This document shows positions 18,370-27,961 of a stretch of DNA of 64,000 bases, piece after piece. A program made the position numbers and the translations under genes. Source of the DNA: an uncultured Eubacteriales bacterium (lineage in GTDB: Bacteria; Bacillota; Clostridia; TANB77; UBA1234); assembly GCA_949283575.1 (NCBI GenBank), contig CASDSU010000005.1, positions 1 to 64,000 of the forward strand. The letters run 5' to 3'. Positions within the stretch are counted from its first letter, which is position 1; the number at the start of each line of letters is the position of its first letter. The notes beneath the pieces are model-generated. The model saw nothing but the letters and a program-made list of their open reading frames with translations. It was not told the origin of the DNA and searched no databases.

Positions 18370-18391
18370 ATCACCTCCTTTAGGAGATGAT
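18370..18391 (-). promoter_or_regulatory. Hairpin sequestering the OrfA ribosome binding site
   Basis: On the minus strand the sequence forms a 9- to 10-bp stem (ATCATCTCCT with AGGAGGTGAT, one G-T pair) that buries the GGAGG. Such structures limit transposase translation from read-through transcripts. Confidence 0.5.
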
Positions 18392-18530
18392 AATTCAATA
18401 GACATTTATATATGTAAGTGTGAATATCTTTTACTTATACTTATAAGGTAATAATAAAGCAGACAGTTTATAGAAGAGGAGCTGTTCTAACTAATTATAA
18501 AATGAGAAAATAATTTTTATTTTGCAATTC

Positions 18531-18559
18531 TTGTGTATATATTCAAATTTTGATACAAT
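18531..18559 (+). promoter_or_regulatory. Promoter of the 89-residue protein gene
   Basis: TTGTGT (18531-18536), 17-nt spacer, TACAAT (18554-18559) with TG one base upstream of the hexamer (extended -10). The start codon is at 18585 behind AGGGG. Confidence 0.65.
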
Positions 18560-18584
18560 TATTTTCAAATTAGGGGTATTGAAT

Positions 18585-18854
18585 ATGGCATATATCTTAA
18601 GTGATGATTCAGTTGAATTAATAAAAGAAATTCAAAAAGATGATAAAGAACCTTTTAAGATTACTAATAAAGATGAATTATTGGAGTTTGCAATGGGTGT
18701 CAGTATTATTATGATGGGATTTCAAGGATTAAAGGAAAAAAATAAATTATCTACTGAAGATGAAGCTAAATTAGGGAAACTTACGGCTTTAATGGATGAA
18801 TTAAAAGAACATCAAGATGATATTGATTACGAAGATTTAAATAGGCGCCTATAA
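18585..18854 (+). CDS. Small acidic protein of unknown function
   Basis: An 89-residue, all-helical looking, acidic protein (DDSVELIKEIQKDDKEPFKI at the start, KEHQDDIDYEDLNRRL at the end), not recognised. I chose ATG 18585 because a complete promoter and a ribosome site precede it; the frame is open further upstream, but there it would overlap the promoter. It is monocistronic and followed by a terminator. Confidence 0.6.
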   Translation: MAYILSDDSVELIKEIQKDDKEPFKITNKDELLEFAMGVSIIMMGFQGLKEKNKLSTEDEAKLGKLTALMDELKEHQDDIDYEDLNRRL

Positions 18855-18872
18855 GATTAAAATAATGAATTT

Positions 18873-18900
18873 GAGACCATTAAGGCCTCTTTTTTATTTT
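18873..18900 (+). terminator. Rho-independent terminator
   Basis: GAGACC/GGCCTC with one mismatch and a 5-nt loop, followed by a long T run, 18 nt after the stop of the small acidic protein gene. Confidence 0.6.
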
Positions 18901-19503
18901 TGAGACGAAAGGGTCTTTCAAAAAGGGATTTATTCCTAAAGTCAAGGATGAAGTTAAGAAAGTAGAAGAATAGCCTGAGACTATATCTAATAGCTTAGTC
19001 TCTATCCTAGAGATGAGTTGGATAGCTATGCTCCTTTAAGTGAACAAGTATTTGGCAAAACTTACTTTGCTAAAGATTGACAGGGGTTGCATATCGTAAA
19101 TGGGGGTCGCAAGTGCATCAAAATTGTTATTTATTGCCAAATTGAAAGCATGGGTTTGATACAGTAAAAATCGCTGATCAAACCTTTTTTGTGCCAAAAA
19201 TATGGGTTTTATCCTTAAAATGATTAAATTGTGAATAATGAAACTGTGTTCTGCACCTCAGTGAACCCTCAATTAGGAGTAGTGAGTTTGCACAAAAACC
19301 TTTTTGTCTAATGAATGTCGTTTTGACTCATTTTTTAATCTTGTGATTATTTAATCATAAATATTTTTTAATTTTATGTGATAGCAATTAGATGGTGTTT
19401 ATTACCTCAAGGTTTATCACCGTTTATTAATTTAATTAATATTTGCTATTAAAGCTTTGCGAGTCTTGATGTAAAACTATATATGTCTTATTGTTTGAAG
19501 CGT
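18901..19503. other. Gene-free interval with one strong hairpin
   Basis: No convincing reading frame on either strand. At 19153-19190 there is a perfect 8-bp stem GGTTTGAT/ATCAAACC followed by six Ts, a good rightward terminator without a gene in front of it. A weak promoter-like pair (TTGGCA near 19051, TAAAGA near 19071) would give a transcript of about 110 nt, so a small RNA is possible but unproven. Confidence 0.35.
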
Positions 19504-20793
19504 TTAATAATCGATAATTGTAGTGTCTAGCAAGAATTTCTCTATGCCAACATAAAGAATGCCGTTTTCATCATGCCAAGGGATAATATTGTCTTTTACC
19601 ACGACTATCTTTTTAAATGAGTCTTGAATGAGTTTATAGGGGCGAATTTCTTGAAGTCGTTTTTCTTCCTCTCCTATTGAGAATGCGGATTGGATATAGT
19701 ATTTTTTGCTTCCACTACTAGCAATAAAATCGATTTCGAGGTTACTTTTTTTACTTTTTCCTTCTTGGTCTTTGCGATTCCATTCCACAATACCAATATC
19801 GACATCAAACCCCCTAAGGCAAAGCTCGTTATACAAGATGTTTTCCATGATGTGGTTTTCTTCGTTTTGTCTAAAGTTGAGTCGAGCATTCCTAAGACCG
19901 ATGTCCGTGAAATAGTATTTATATGGCGAACCTATGTATTTTCTACCTTTCACGTCATAGCGAACAGCTTTGTTTATTAAAAAGGCATCGGTGAAATAAT
20001 CAAGATATCGGGCTACGGTATCATCGGTTACCTTAATTTGCTTTTTAGAAGCAAAAGTATCAGATATCTTTTTGGGGTTAGTAAGGGAACCGGTAGAAGA
20101 AGAAACCACATCCAAAAGATCGTCCAGTAAGCTCTTGTTTTTGATGTGTTGACGTTCCAAGATGTCATTAATATAAATGTTTTTAAATAAATCTTTTAAA
20201 TACTTGCTCTTTTCTTGATGCGTATTTAAAGACAATAGAAACGGCATTCCTCCATATGTGAAATAGGTTGCCCAGGCATTCTTTTTATTATCATCTAAGG
20301 CGTTATAGTATTCCTTAAAACTTAATGGATGGACACGAATTTCGTCCCCTCTTCCCCTGAATTCGGTAAGAATATCTGTCGAAAGCATTTTAGAATTGCT
20401 TCCAGTGACATATAAGTCAACGTTTTTCTTTTTCATTAAACCAAGCAATACGTCGACGAACCCCACAGTTTCACCATCTAGATAAGGGTTTTTAATGGTT
20501 TTGACCTTTTGTATTTCATCTAAAAACACATAGTAAATTTTATTTTCATCAATAAGAAAACTACGGATTATTTTTCCGAGTTCTAAAGGGTTTCGATAGC
20601 GTATATTTTCATCATCATCTAGCGATAATTCAATGATTTGATCGGAATTGATACCAATCGACTTAAGGTAATTATGATATATTCCAAAAAGTAGAGTGCT
20701 TTTGCCACATCGACGAATACCTGTGATGACCTTAATCATCCCATTTTCCTTTTTTGAGATTAACTGCTTCAAATAGTCGTTTCTTTCAATCAT
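19504..20793 (-). CDS. AAA ATPase with DUF4143 nuclease-like C-terminus
   Basis: A 429-residue protein of the AAA_14/DUF4143 family. Walker A is GIRRCGKST (25-33), Walker B is FLDEIQ (90-95), sensor GSNSKML follows, and the C-terminal part (about 200-410) is the DUF4143 region with a PD-(D/E)XK-like EIDFIAS strand. These orphan ATPases are very common in anaerobic gut Firmicutes and Bacteroidetes; their role is not settled. Ribosome site AGAGGA. The upstream region carries nested palindromes that could serve autoregulation. It stands alone. Confidence 0.85.
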   Translation of the reverse strand: MIERNDYLKQLISKKENGMIKVITGIRRCGKSTLLFGIYHNYLKSIGINSDQIIELSLDDDENIRYRNPLELGKIIRSFLIDENKIYYVFLDEIQKVKTIKNPYLDGETVGFVDVLLGLMKKKNVDLYVTGSNSKMLSTDILTEFRGRGDEIRVHPLSFKEYYNALDDNKKNAWATYFTYGGMPFLLSLNTHQEKSKYLKDLFKNIYINDILERQHIKNKSLLDDLLDVVSSSTGSLTNPKKISDTFASKKQIKVTDDTVARYLDYFTDAFLINKAVRYDVKGRKYIGSPYKYYFTDIGLRNARLNFRQNEENHIMENILYNELCLRGFDVDIGIVEWNRKDQEGKSKKSNLEIDFIASSGSKKYYIQSAFSIGEEEKRLQEIRPYKLIQDSFKKIVVVKDNIIPWHDENGILYVGIEKFLLDTTIIDY

Positions 20794-20808
20794 TGTTGAG
20801 TCCTCTAG

Positions 20809-20918
20809 TCGAATATTTTTCGTATAGACGAATTTTATTCGATTAAATTTTATCAGTTTAAAGAAAAATATTCAACTCTATTAGAAATAAATTCGTATTT
20901 TTACCTTTTATTCGAATA
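20809..20918 (-). promoter_or_regulatory. Palindromic upstream region of the ATPase gene
   Basis: TCGAATA (20809-20815) and TATTCGA (20836-20842) flank an inner dyad TTCGT-ATAG-ACGAA (20819-20832). A further perfect palindrome TATTCGAATA is at 20909-20918. All share a TTCG core and lie 16-125 nt before the start codon, as expected for operators. Confidence 0.45.
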
Positions 20919-21090
20919 ATATTGGTTGGATTTGCCACCCGTTCAAACCATGAACCACTAGTAGGCTTGCCGATGGGACAGCAAAATGCGCTATCAAAAG
21001 CAGGAAGCTAAACATAAATAATACCTCCAGTCGTCTGTGGATTTGTTACAATAAAGATGGGGGCATTGGAATCGCTTAGATTATGTTCAA

Positions 21091-21591
21091 ATGCTATTGG
21101 ATGCTGGATATGAATATAAAGGAAAAAATGGCTATGATGAAGATTCGTATTTTTTAGGAGAAGAAATTGAAATTGGATTATTAAAAGATGAAGCATATAA
21201 TGCTTTTATGATTTATGTATATTCTCATAAAGTATACGTTATGCCCACAAAAACTACTTGGGAACAACATGATGTTAAATATAATACCAATGTCAAATCC
21301 GAATTAGATAATTTGATTGGCGATGCTAATTTATTACCTTGCTATGATTTTGAAAAACAATATTATTATATGCCAAGTAGTTCGACAAATTCTTACATTT
21401 TAATGGCTCAAAATTATGCTGACAATATTGATGAGAGAGGATATTATGCCGCTATTAGTCAAGATTTAATTGACTTAGGTTACGTTTTAGATTCTAGCAG
21501 CGGCAAAGATGTATATACTTATCAAGATCAATTTACAGTTAGCATTGATGCAAGCAATAGATATTGCACAATTACAATTAAACTTTTATAG
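21091..21591 (+). CDS. Unknown protein with two related segments, probably N-truncated
   Basis: A 166-residue Tyr/Asp-rich protein. Two stretches look like repeats of one domain: LLDAGYEYKGKNGYDEDSYF near the start and LIDLGYVLDSSSGKDVYTY near residue 126. It has no signal peptide and no ribosome site before the ATG, and the frame remains open to a TAA near 21050, so an N-terminal secretion part may be missing. The upstream 120 nt contain another frame ending in LPMGQQNALSKAGS, origin unknown. A good terminator follows. Confidence 0.5.
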   Translation: MLLDAGYEYKGKNGYDEDSYFLGEEIEIGLLKDEAYNAFMIYVYSHKVYVMPTKTTWEQHDVKYNTNVKSELDNLIGDANLLPCYDFEKQYYYMPSSSTNSYILMAQNYADNIDERGYYAAISQDLIDLGYVLDSSSGKDVYTYQDQFTVSIDASNRYCTITIKLL

Positions 21592-21617
21592 TCGTTTTAG
21601 TTTATTAAAATAAAAAG

Positions 21618-21642
21618 GCATAGAGAATATCTATGCTTTTTT
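21618..21642 (+). terminator. Rho-independent terminator
   Basis: Perfect stem GCATAGA/TCTATGC with a 5-nt loop and six Ts, 26 nt downstream of the stop at 21591. Confidence 0.8.
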
Positions 21643-21689
21643 GCACCTTTTTATAAAAAAGAAATGTCTTAATAACAGAGGATTAATTT

Positions 21690-22733
21690 ATGAAAGTTTT
21701 AAAACTATTATTAGCTATTTGCACCTGTTTAATTAGTGGGGGATGTTCGTCGATAAATTTAGGCGGAGGCGAGCCAAAACTTACCGGCATTTATGGTGAA
21801 CTTAATTTATATGAGGATAACCAATATAAACCAATTATAAAAAAAGATAATAAATACATTTGCAACACGTTTTTAACTTTTGCTTTGACAATATATCCCC
21901 AATGGATTGGCTCAAAATCTATGAGTTTTGTTGGAGATATTTGTGAATTTGGTCAAGATAATCACAATTATTATATTGATTATTTTGAAAATGGTGGAGA
22001 AACTACATATTTAATATATTTTTATAAACAAGGGAATTATATTATTGATTTTTCATATTTAAACTTTTCAGCTACGATTGATGTAATATGCGATGATGAA
22101 GATTCTAGTTGGGAAAATTATTATTATGGATTAAATGAAATTTATCCATGGATTAATGATATAAAAAACGAAGATGTTAATACGGTTAGAATCGAAAATG
22201 GTTACAACGGAGTTGCTCCTGGTTCATTAATTGATATTTATTATTCTTATGATAAAGACGATATTGCTACCACATGTACATTTTTAAAAAACAAAGTTGT
22301 TTTTATCGATTCAATAATAACAAATATTGCTGGCGGATATTATTATGAAATAACTTATTATTATTCAAATACAGAAAAAAGTATTCGTATTAGTAATGGC
22401 TACATTTATATTCATAATAAAACTTATCGAATCATTGACGAATATCCATTATTAAAATTTAAAAAAAGTGAACACAGGTATTCTTTTGTTGATTATCAAT
22501 TTAAATACGACGTCTTTGATTATCAAAGCGATTCTATAGTCAATACTATTTCAAATTTAAATTTAATTGAATTTGTAATTTGGCCAACACAAGATATTTA
22601 TGATGAAATCGCCCCTGTTTATGTTATAAAAGAACTCATAGATTTTGTTTATATTTATTCTAAAAACAGATTTTCATATATGAATACGATGTATCAAATA
22701 AAAAGCGAATATAATTTTTCCTGTATTTTTTAA
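21690..22733 (+). CDS. Putative lipoprotein of unknown function
   Basis: A 347-residue secreted protein. Residues 1-18 are a short hydrophobic signal peptide ending in ISGG before Cys19, a slightly unusual lipobox, then a Gly/Ser spacer. The mature part is rich in Tyr, Asp, Asn and Ile and probably all-beta; no family is recognised. Start ATG is preceded by AGAGGA. It belongs to a stretch (21-31 kb) dominated by envelope proteins. Confidence 0.6.
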   Translation: MKVLKLLLAICTCLISGGCSSINLGGGEPKLTGIYGELNLYEDNQYKPIIKKDNKYICNTFLTFALTIYPQWIGSKSMSFVGDICEFGQDNHNYYIDYFENGGETTYLIYFYKQGNYIIDFSYLNFSATIDVICDDEDSSWENYYYGLNEIYPWINDIKNEDVNTVRIENGYNGVAPGSLIDIYYSYDKDDIATTCTFLKNKVVFIDSIITNIAGGYYYEITYYYSNTEKSIRISNGYIYIHNKTYRIIDEYPLLKFKKSEHRYSFVDYQFKYDVFDYQSDSIVNTISNLNLIEFVIWPTQDIYDEIAPVYVIKELIDFVYIYSKNRFSYMNTMYQIKSEYNFSCIF

Positions 22734-22798
22734 AATTCGACTTTTAAGTGGTGGTATTTGTTTTAAAAACTATTATTATTTTTGATGAGGACATAATT

Positions 22799-23409
22799 AT
22801 GGATTTAAAACAAATCGGTGTTTTTATAAAACAAAAAAGAAAAGAAAAAGGATTAACACAAGAGCAATTAGCCGAAAAGTTAGACATTGGTTTAAAAGCG
22901 TTTCTAAATGGGAATGTGGTAAATGTTTGCCGTCTAGTTCATTAATGGTTGAATTGTGCAACATTTTAGGAATTAGCGTCAATGAATTGCTATCAGGGAA
23001 AGAAATTAAAAACGAAAACGAATTCAAAACTGAAGCGGAAAAAAACTTGCTTTTTTCTTTAAAAGAAAGACAATCAAATAAAAAGAAAATTATCTTAGCA
23101 ATTATCGTTTCAATTATGTTTTCATTAGGTTCTATTCCGTTGATTGTTTTAGCGTCAATGGAATTAATTAATAACATTGCAATAAAAACATTATTGATTG
23201 TTATAGCATTTGTAATTATTGTTTTAGGTATTATTGTATGTTGCGCATTAGATATTGAGACGGGCTATTACGAATGTCCTAATTGCCATCATTTATTTAT
23301 ACCAAACGCTAAAGAATATGTAAAAGGAATGCACACTATAACAAAAAGAAGATTAAAATGTCCTAATTGTGGACAAATAAAATGGTGTAAGAAACGTCTT
23401 TCAAAGTGA
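22799..23409 (+). pseudogene. XRE regulator with two membrane helices and zinc ribbon, frameshifted
   Basis: The first 34 codons read as an XRE helix-turn-helix (IKQKRKEKGLTQEQLAEKLD). One base is missing near 22899: reading AAAGCGGTTTCT instead of AAAGCGTTTCT gives the family motif KAVSKWECGKCLPSSSLMV and joins the downstream frame. That frame continues with the end of the HTH domain, two membrane helices (about 3081-3230 offset within 23081-23240) and a zinc ribbon (CPNC near 23275 and CPNC near 23359). The intact protein would have about 203 residues. It faces a second XRE-membrane gene end to end. Confidence 0.75.
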
Positions 23410-23411
23410 AA

Positions 23412-24005
23412 CTATTTATCTTTTTTTGGAAAGATACTATCTTTTATTCCGACCCAAAGCAACAATGAAATTTGAGCCGGGATTCCTAAGATGAAAAGCG
23501 GCCATAAATTATATGATAAAAATTGTAAATAACAAGCAGCAATTAATGACCAAATAAAAACGGTAATAATATAAAAGATATAGATGCGGCGTCCCCAGCG
23601 ATGATTTAAATAAAATAATAAAATGCATGAAGCGGGCACGGCCCAAACATAAGCTTGCCAAAACCAATTATCTGCAGTCATTCCCATCCAAACAAAAATA
23701 ATGGTGGCTAACATCCAAATTAACGACACTAATAAGCAAACGATTGAAATTTTATTGGATTTTTTAACTCTAAATTGAGCTTTAATTTTTTCATCGCCTT
23801 CGTGTGTTAAAAAATCTAATGTCACACCATAAAAAGCGCTAATTTTATATAATGTCTCTAAATCTGGCAAAGTGTCTCCGTTTTCCCATTTTGAGACTGC
23901 TTTATCTGAATAGCCAAACATTTCAGCCACTTCTAATTGGGTTAATTTTCTCTCTTTTCTTAATAATTGAAGGTTTTCTCCTACAATTTCTTTGATATTT
24001 TTCAT
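23412..24005 (-). CDS. XRE-family regulator with C-terminal membrane domain
   Basis: A 197-residue protein: HTH at residues 10-65 (LLRKERKLTQLEVAEMFGYS, then KAVSKWENGDTLPDLETLYK), linker, then four hydrophobic helices from about 85 to 190. Such membrane-anchored XRE proteins are common in low-G+C Firmicutes and may sense envelope state. It is divergent from the envelope gene cluster starting at 24169 and so is a candidate regulator of it. The -10 box is 7 nt from the ATG and there is no ribosome site. Confidence 0.82.
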   Translation of the reverse strand: MKNIKEIVGENLQLLRKERKLTQLEVAEMFGYSDKAVSKWENGDTLPDLETLYKISAFYGVTLDFLTHEGDEKIKAQFRVKKSNKISIVCLLVSLIWMLATIIFVWMGMTADNWFWQAYVWAVPASCILLFYLNHRWGRRIYIFYIITVFIWSLIAACYLQFLSYNLWPLFILGIPAQISLLLWVGIKDSIFPKKDK

Positions 24006-24012
24006 GTTATTA

Positions 24013-24040
24013 ATTATAACTTTTTATCAGCACTAATCAA
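24013..24040 (-). promoter_or_regulatory. Leaderless promoter of the XRE-membrane gene
   Basis: On the minus strand TTGATT, 16-nt spacer, TATAAT, then 7 nt to the start codon at 24005. Confidence 0.65.
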
Positions 24041-24168
24041 ATATATTATTATGATTCTATTTTTTGTAGAATTGATTATTTTGCTCTAATTATTGGCGAT
24101 TAATCTCTATTTTAAATATTTTACACAATAGCGTGATATATATGCATGTAAGAATATAATAGCCATGT

Positions 24169-25062
24169 ATGAAAAAGCTGACTTCAAAAACTAATCATAT
24201 TATTGTTACCTCGATAGTTTGTTCACTAGCATTAATGGCAGGCACTGGTCTTGGCATCTTTTTTGGAATGAAATATTTAAAAGCGGTCCCCAATTATAAT
24301 TATTCTGCTGAAGCGTTGGAAGATGATTATCAATCGTTGATGAATCGCTACAGCAAGGCTAATGGTGATTATACAAATTTTAAAGGTTACGAATTGGCAA
24401 ATATTGGCATATACAAATTCGATGAAACTACTAATCATTATAGTGTTACCGATGGGTGGGTCAAAGCAACTGGCATTACTCAAACTATTAAAGGGACATC
24501 TATTCGCCAAGAAAACGATTATTTTAATGAATCTATCTCTGCGTCTTCTATTGTTAAAGTTGCTAAACGTTTTTATCAAGATGAACCTAATCAAGTTAAT
24601 TTATTTAATGGCAGTTCAATTAAAAATGGTTCTTCAGCGACATGGAACGGGACTCCTAGCGATGTTTTAAATTGCGAAGAATATGAAGATTTGTGGGGGA
24701 AACAGTTGTCCAGATCATCGATTTATGTCATTTCTTCCAAAACAGTTTTGGATAGTTCTTTTTCATTAAATGATGAACAAAATTATGTAATTGATGTTGA
24801 ATTAGACCCAGTTTTATCAGTAGTTAGATATGTTAAGCAAATGAAAGAAATGTCTAATTTAGAACGCTATCCAACATTTAGCAAAGTTCATATTCAATTT
24901 ATTTTAGACAATCAATTAAATTTAATTAGTCGCTGTGTGAGCGAACAATATGAAGTTTATAAATTAGGATTCCATCAATCCGATTCTGTTATCAATGAAT
25001 ATTATTATCAAGATGTTGAAATCGATATACCAGACTTATCGACAAATTGCATTTATGAATAA
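24169..25062 (+). CDS. Membrane-anchored extracellular protein of unknown function
   Basis: A 297-residue protein with one N-terminal hydrophobic helix (residues 12-36, VTSIVCSLALMAGTGLGIFF) and an extracellular domain; no family recognised. TATAAT at 24155-24160 ends 8 nt before the ATG and no Shine-Dalgarno is visible, so translation may be leaderless. It is followed after 12 nt by the 950-residue repeat protein gene, which has its own AGGAG site, and the two probably form an operon. Confidence 0.6.
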   Translation: MKKLTSKTNHIIVTSIVCSLALMAGTGLGIFFGMKYLKAVPNYNYSAEALEDDYQSLMNRYSKANGDYTNFKGYELANIGIYKFDETTNHYSVTDGWVKATGITQTIKGTSIRQENDYFNESISASSIVKVAKRFYQDEPNQVNLFNGSSIKNGSSATWNGTPSDVLNCEEYEDLWGKQLSRSSIYVISSKTVLDSSFSLNDEQNYVIDVELDPVLSVVRYVKQMKEMSNLERYPTFSKVHIQFILDNQLNLISRCVSEQYEVYKLGFHQSDSVINEYYYQDVEIDIPDLSTNCIYE

Positions 25063-25074
25063 GGAGTTTTTATT

Positions 25075-27927
25075 ATGAAACATTCGTTTTTGTTAAAGCA
25101 AACTGTGTTATTTGCCACATTGTTTGGAGTTAGTGGTGCGATTACATATTATCTTTGTTATCGCAATTATACGCCACAATCAACAGAACAATTGCCAACC
25201 GATAATCCAAACACACCTTTAAAACCATCAGAAGTCTTATTTACATCATTGATGAGTTTGAATAAGTTTAATATTGACGCTAATTTAGAGTTTACTTATC
25301 AGCAAGATATGACACATGGTTGTATCGACATACAAGGGGTAGCCGATGTCAGCGATTTGTCTAATTTAAAAATTAGTGGGGATTTATTCGCTAATTATGG
25401 CGCTTCTTCTATCACAGGGTCTTTAGGATATTTTGATGAGACAATTTATGTTGATTACAATCAAAGCCATCTTAAATTAGAACAAGCTGATTTGTTTGAT
25501 TTTATTGATATGCTCCCTTCTATGGGTGTCAATATTTCGATGCCAGAAGAAATCAAAACGTTAGATTTGAATGACGTGACATCAAAACTGAGCAATATGG
25601 AACCAACATCTTGTCCTGATGGGTATATGTTTGAATTGGCTTTAAATGAAACAATTTCAGTTTTCTTCAAGAGCGATTTTAATTATCAGTTTACTGGATT
25701 AAGAACTAATAAGTTTTTTTACGATGATTTATTTGTATTTTTGGATTGTGATATTAGTAGCGAAAATGTACCTACTGATGATTTGTTAAATCCAGAAACT
25801 ATAGAAGGCGCTCCTACATATCAATCATTTAGACCAGCATTTAATTTAATCAATGGTTTTTATAATTTATTTCAAAATAAAAATAACACCTTCGGCTTAA
25901 ACGTAAGTTTGGATAAACAAACTTTAAATGGTCTTGAAAATGTTATCAGCATCAATGGTGATCTATCGTATGATTTAACTAATAATGCTGCATCTTTTGA
26001 TATTGGGATTGATGAAAATAATAGACATCATCAATTTGGTTTATATTTAAAAAATAATACTTTGTTTATCAATCAAGCTGATATAAACAAATTATCAATT
26101 CAAAATCAAACTACATCAAATTTGATTGATTATTTGTTAAATCAAATTAGTGATGACACGATTAAAACTCTTTTAGATGATTTAACCACAACTATGAGTG
26201 GACCAGAATTGTCTAATTTGATTGCAAATTTAGAAAATTTAAATTCATGGATAGTCGCAATAGATGTTTTAGAAGATAAAATTTCTATTACTATTGATTT
26301 ATCGGTGTTTGGATTGCAAATTAATCAAATTACTATTTATGCTTCAATTGATTATCAAACATTGTTAGGAATTCATTTAGATGATTATGAATATAATGGT
26401 TATATTGTCAATGTCGATATTGATGTCAAGCCATTCAATTTAGTTAGTCCAGTCACATCAGAATATGTTGCTTTAGATCCTGCTATGGAATTAGTACCAA
26501 CTATTTTTAACTTAATTAATCAGGAACAATTTAGATTAGAGTTTAACGGTGAAGTTACATCCTCTAGTGAAGAAGCTGCTCCTGTGTCAATTAATGGAGG
26601 GTTACAATTCGATGTTTTAGATACCTATGGATATGGTGAAGTCACAATTGTTGATCAAACTAATTATACGCATAATTTGAAAGCTGATTATCGCCAAGAT
26701 AAAACTTTGCTTTTTGCATATAACCAAACACTTCGTGGAAAACTTGATGGTGCTGCAATTGATGATATTTATACTATGGTTGGAGATATCATTAACAATA
26801 AAGATGATCATTTTATGGAATTATTTGGTGACATATTACAAAAAATTAGCGAGACGCCATTATATCAGGCATTAAATGGTGACATTGGTATTTTGTTTGC
26901 CACAAATACATTTAGCAATATTCAAATAACACCTACTACTATTAATTTGGATTTAAGCGGCGCCTTAATTGGATTAGATTGCATTATGCATTTAACTATC
27001 AATTATGATTCTACGCATTTGTATGGTATCGAATTCAGTAATATAAATTTCAATAACACTATTATTAATTTTAACATAAATTTGACTGACTTTGATCCTT
27101 CCTTAGAATCTACAAGATTAGATCCTATGAATACATATTTTGATTTTTCAGATATAAAATTATTACTTTCATTAGGTATTAACACTGCTGAATTTAATGA
27201 TTATCGTTTAGTTGGGAAAGCAAATTTAAATATCCTTGGAATTATTGATAAAGATTTACCTATTGATTTAAGAATCAAAAATAATCAAGGAAATGTTTCT
27301 TTATCATTGGATTTAACAGATATACCTATCGTTGGGCTTGCAAATGGTGATCCTGATTATACCTCTACAAAATCCAGAACTGCTAGCATTTATTATCGGG
27401 ACGGGTTGGTATATTTGAGAAGAACAGATCGCGTTTCTAATGGAATTATTTTTACAACTCAATACGATGTTAATTATACTTCTGTTTGTCAATTGGATTA
27501 TTTTATGGATAATATCATGTATTATTTGTGTGAATTTGTAATGGGCTTAAGAAGTTGGGTTATGGATCAAATTCAATCTTCTAATGTTGAAACCGATGGC
27601 CAAATTCAATACGAAAGCATATTAAAAGATTTCTATTATAAAGAACAAGGCTCTTATTTCTTTATCGATATTAATATTGCTGAATTAGCACAAAATCCTG
27701 ATTTGCAATCGCTGACTGTTAAAGTTCGCGTCAATAGCGAAACCGCTATGTTGTCAGGATTAGATATTAATCTAAATATCAGCGTTGGCATCACGATAAA
27801 AATTTCCGCATCATTAGATTTGGTTGATGTAGGTAGCGAAGTGGATTTAACAGTAATGGATACATTTATTGCAGCTCATTGCAATGATGAGATAAATACT
27901 GTGATTAAAACTGCCACCAAGATTTAG
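25075..27927 (+). CDS. Large secreted repeat protein, LolA-like beta units inferred
   Basis: A 950-residue protein with a signal anchor (residues 6-27), a Pro/Thr-rich linker and then about four related units of 200-230 residues. Each opens with a short helix (SLMSLNKFNID; AFNLINGFYNLF; PTIFNLINQEQFR; DIKLLLSLGI) followed by alternating beta strands (GDLFANYGAS; GDLSYDLTNNAASFDIG; GGLQFDVLDTYGYGEV). The alternation resembles lipoprotein-sorting (LolA/LprG-like) folds, an inference from pattern only. No catalytic motif is visible. It follows the 24169 gene by 12 nt and ends before a terminator. Confidence 0.55.
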   Translation: MKHSFLLKQTVLFATLFGVSGAITYYLCYRNYTPQSTEQLPTDNPNTPLKPSEVLFTSLMSLNKFNIDANLEFTYQQDMTHGCIDIQGVADVSDLSNLKISGDLFANYGASSITGSLGYFDETIYVDYNQSHLKLEQADLFDFIDMLPSMGVNISMPEEIKTLDLNDVTSKLSNMEPTSCPDGYMFELALNETISVFFKSDFNYQFTGLRTNKFFYDDLFVFLDCDISSENVPTDDLLNPETIEGAPTYQSFRPAFNLINGFYNLFQNKNNTFGLNVSLDKQTLNGLENVISINGDLSYDLTNNAASFDIGIDENNRHHQFGLYLKNNTLFINQADINKLSIQNQTTSNLIDYLLNQISDDTIKTLLDDLTTTMSGPELSNLIANLENLNSWIVAIDVLEDKISITIDLSVFGLQINQITIYASIDYQTLLGIHLDDYEYNGYIVNVDIDVKPFNLVSPVTSEYVALDPAMELVPTIFNLINQEQFRLEFNGEVTSSSEEAAPVSINGGLQFDVLDTYGYGEVTIVDQTNYTHNLKADYRQDKTLLFAYNQTLRGKLDGAAIDDIYTMVGDIINNKDDHFMELFGDILQKISETPLYQALNGDIGILFATNTFSNIQITPTTINLDLSGALIGLDCIMHLTINYDSTHLYGIEFSNINFNNTIINFNINLTDFDPSLESTRLDPMNTYFDFSDIKLLLSLGINTAEFNDYRLVGKANLNILGIIDKDLPIDLRIKNNQGNVSLSLDLTDIPIVGLANGDPDYTSTKSRTASIYYRDGLVYLRRTDRVSNGIIFTTQYDVNYTSVCQLDYFMDNIMYYLCEFVMGLRSWVMDQIQSSNVETDGQIQYESILKDFYYKEQGSYFFIDINIAELAQNPDLQSLTVKVRVNSETAMLSGLDINLNISVGITIKISASLDLVDVGSEVDLTVMDTFIAAHCNDEINTVIKTATKI

Positions 27928-27934
27928 ATTAATT

Positions 27935-27960
27935 AGGATTGCAATAGCAATCCTTTTATT
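27935..27960 (+). terminator. Rho-independent terminator
   Basis: Perfect stem AGGATTGC/GCAATCCT with loop AATA and a T-rich tail, 8 nt after the stop of the repeat protein gene. Confidence 0.75.
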
Positions 27961-27961
27961 A

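Noticed and set aside
15694-23409. Separate small genes at 15694-15783 and 22748-22945
   Set aside because: Each continues in protein sense in the neighbouring frame after one base change, so they are read as the fronts of frameshifted MFS and XRE genes.
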